Origin: an uncultured Bacteroidota bacterium
Lineage (GTDB): Bacteria > Bacteroidota > Bacteroidia > Chitinophagales > Chitinophagaceae
Length of the DNA stretch: 6,457 nucleotides
Assembly (NCBI GenBank): GCA_946479535.1
Contig: CAMLGP010000168.1
Location: 1 to 6,457, forward strand
Reading direction: 5' to 3'
The notes under the pieces are model-generated. The model saw nothing but the letters and a program-made list of their open reading frames with translations, did not search any database and was not told the origin of the DNA. How positions within the stretch are numbered: position 1 is the first letter of the stretch; each line of letters opens with the position of its first letter. Both the position numbers and the translations under genes were made by a program. Below are positions 6,374-6,457 of this stretch, piece by piece.

Positions 6374-6457
6374 ACTACTGCTGCGGTAGCTATCATATTC
6401 ACTAATGCTAACGGAATCAGTGTTTTCCATCCCAGCTTCATCAATTGATCATAGCGG
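6355..6457 (-). CDS. nuoH: NADH-quinone oxidoreductase subunit H (NuoH), C-terminal fragment
   Basis: Only the last 33 residues and the TAA stop (6355-6357) are in the window; the 5' part lies beyond base 6457. The visible end reads [20 protein letters not shown], then a hydrophobic helix ([11 protein letters not shown]) and a Lys-Lys terminus. RYDQLMxLGWKxLIPLAL is a highly conserved C-terminal signature of NuoH (ND1), the membrane subunit that forms the quinone chamber with NuoB and NuoD. Its place directly before nuoI is the canonical order. The fragment is too short to judge the rest of the protein. Confidence 0.93.
   Translation of the reverse strand, partial: RYDQLMKLGWKTLIPLALVNMIATAAVVLWLKK

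Noticed and set aside
1..6457. A new defence, mobile or biosynthetic system hidden in the window
   Set aside because: Every long reading frame is a recognisable complex I subunit in canonical order. I saw no transposase, integrase, tRNA, attachment site or toxin-like gene.

Overview
The window is a slice of a respiratory complex I (proton-translocating NADH:quinone oxidoreductase, NDH-1) operon lying entirely on the minus strand. Read in the direction of transcription, from high to low coordinates, it holds the end of nuoH (6355-6457), then complete nuoI (5764-6321), nuoJ (5207-5707), nuoK (4801-5139), nuoL (2839-4749) and nuoM (1351-2829), and most of nuoN (1-1341, cut by the window edge). 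No gene was found on the plus strand, and no stretch of 300 bases lacks a gene.

The gene order H-I-J-K-L-M-N is the canonical bacterial order. Protein style (for example the HTWQPDTY motif in NuoM), A-rich start regions with few Shine-Dalgarno sequences, and a candidate TAnnTTTG promoter element suggest a member of Bacteroidota, probably near Chitinophaga or Niastella. The phylum is fairly safe; the family is an inference from memory of related proteins.

Together these genes encode almost the whole membrane arm plus one peripheral subunit. NuoI carries clusters N6a and N6b, which pass electrons towards N2 and the quinone site beside NuoH. NuoJ and NuoK link the quinone end to the antiporter-like subunits. 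NuoN, NuoM and NuoL are the three Mrp-antiporter-type proton channels. The charged residues known to matter for proton transfer are present in NuoK, NuoL, NuoM and NuoN, so the complex looks functional.

The genes are ordinary; I do not see an undescribed protein system. The unexplained structure is in the spacers. L/M and M/N are separated by only 9 bases. The spacers before nuoJ, nuoK and nuoL are 51 to 67 bases and each is filled by a different repeat: a 7-base tandem array before nuoJ, a pair of inverted 7-base arrays around a GTC centre before nuoK, and a GC-rich 14-base-arm palindrome before nuoL. A candidate internal promoter lies before nuoI. These are the points worth following up.
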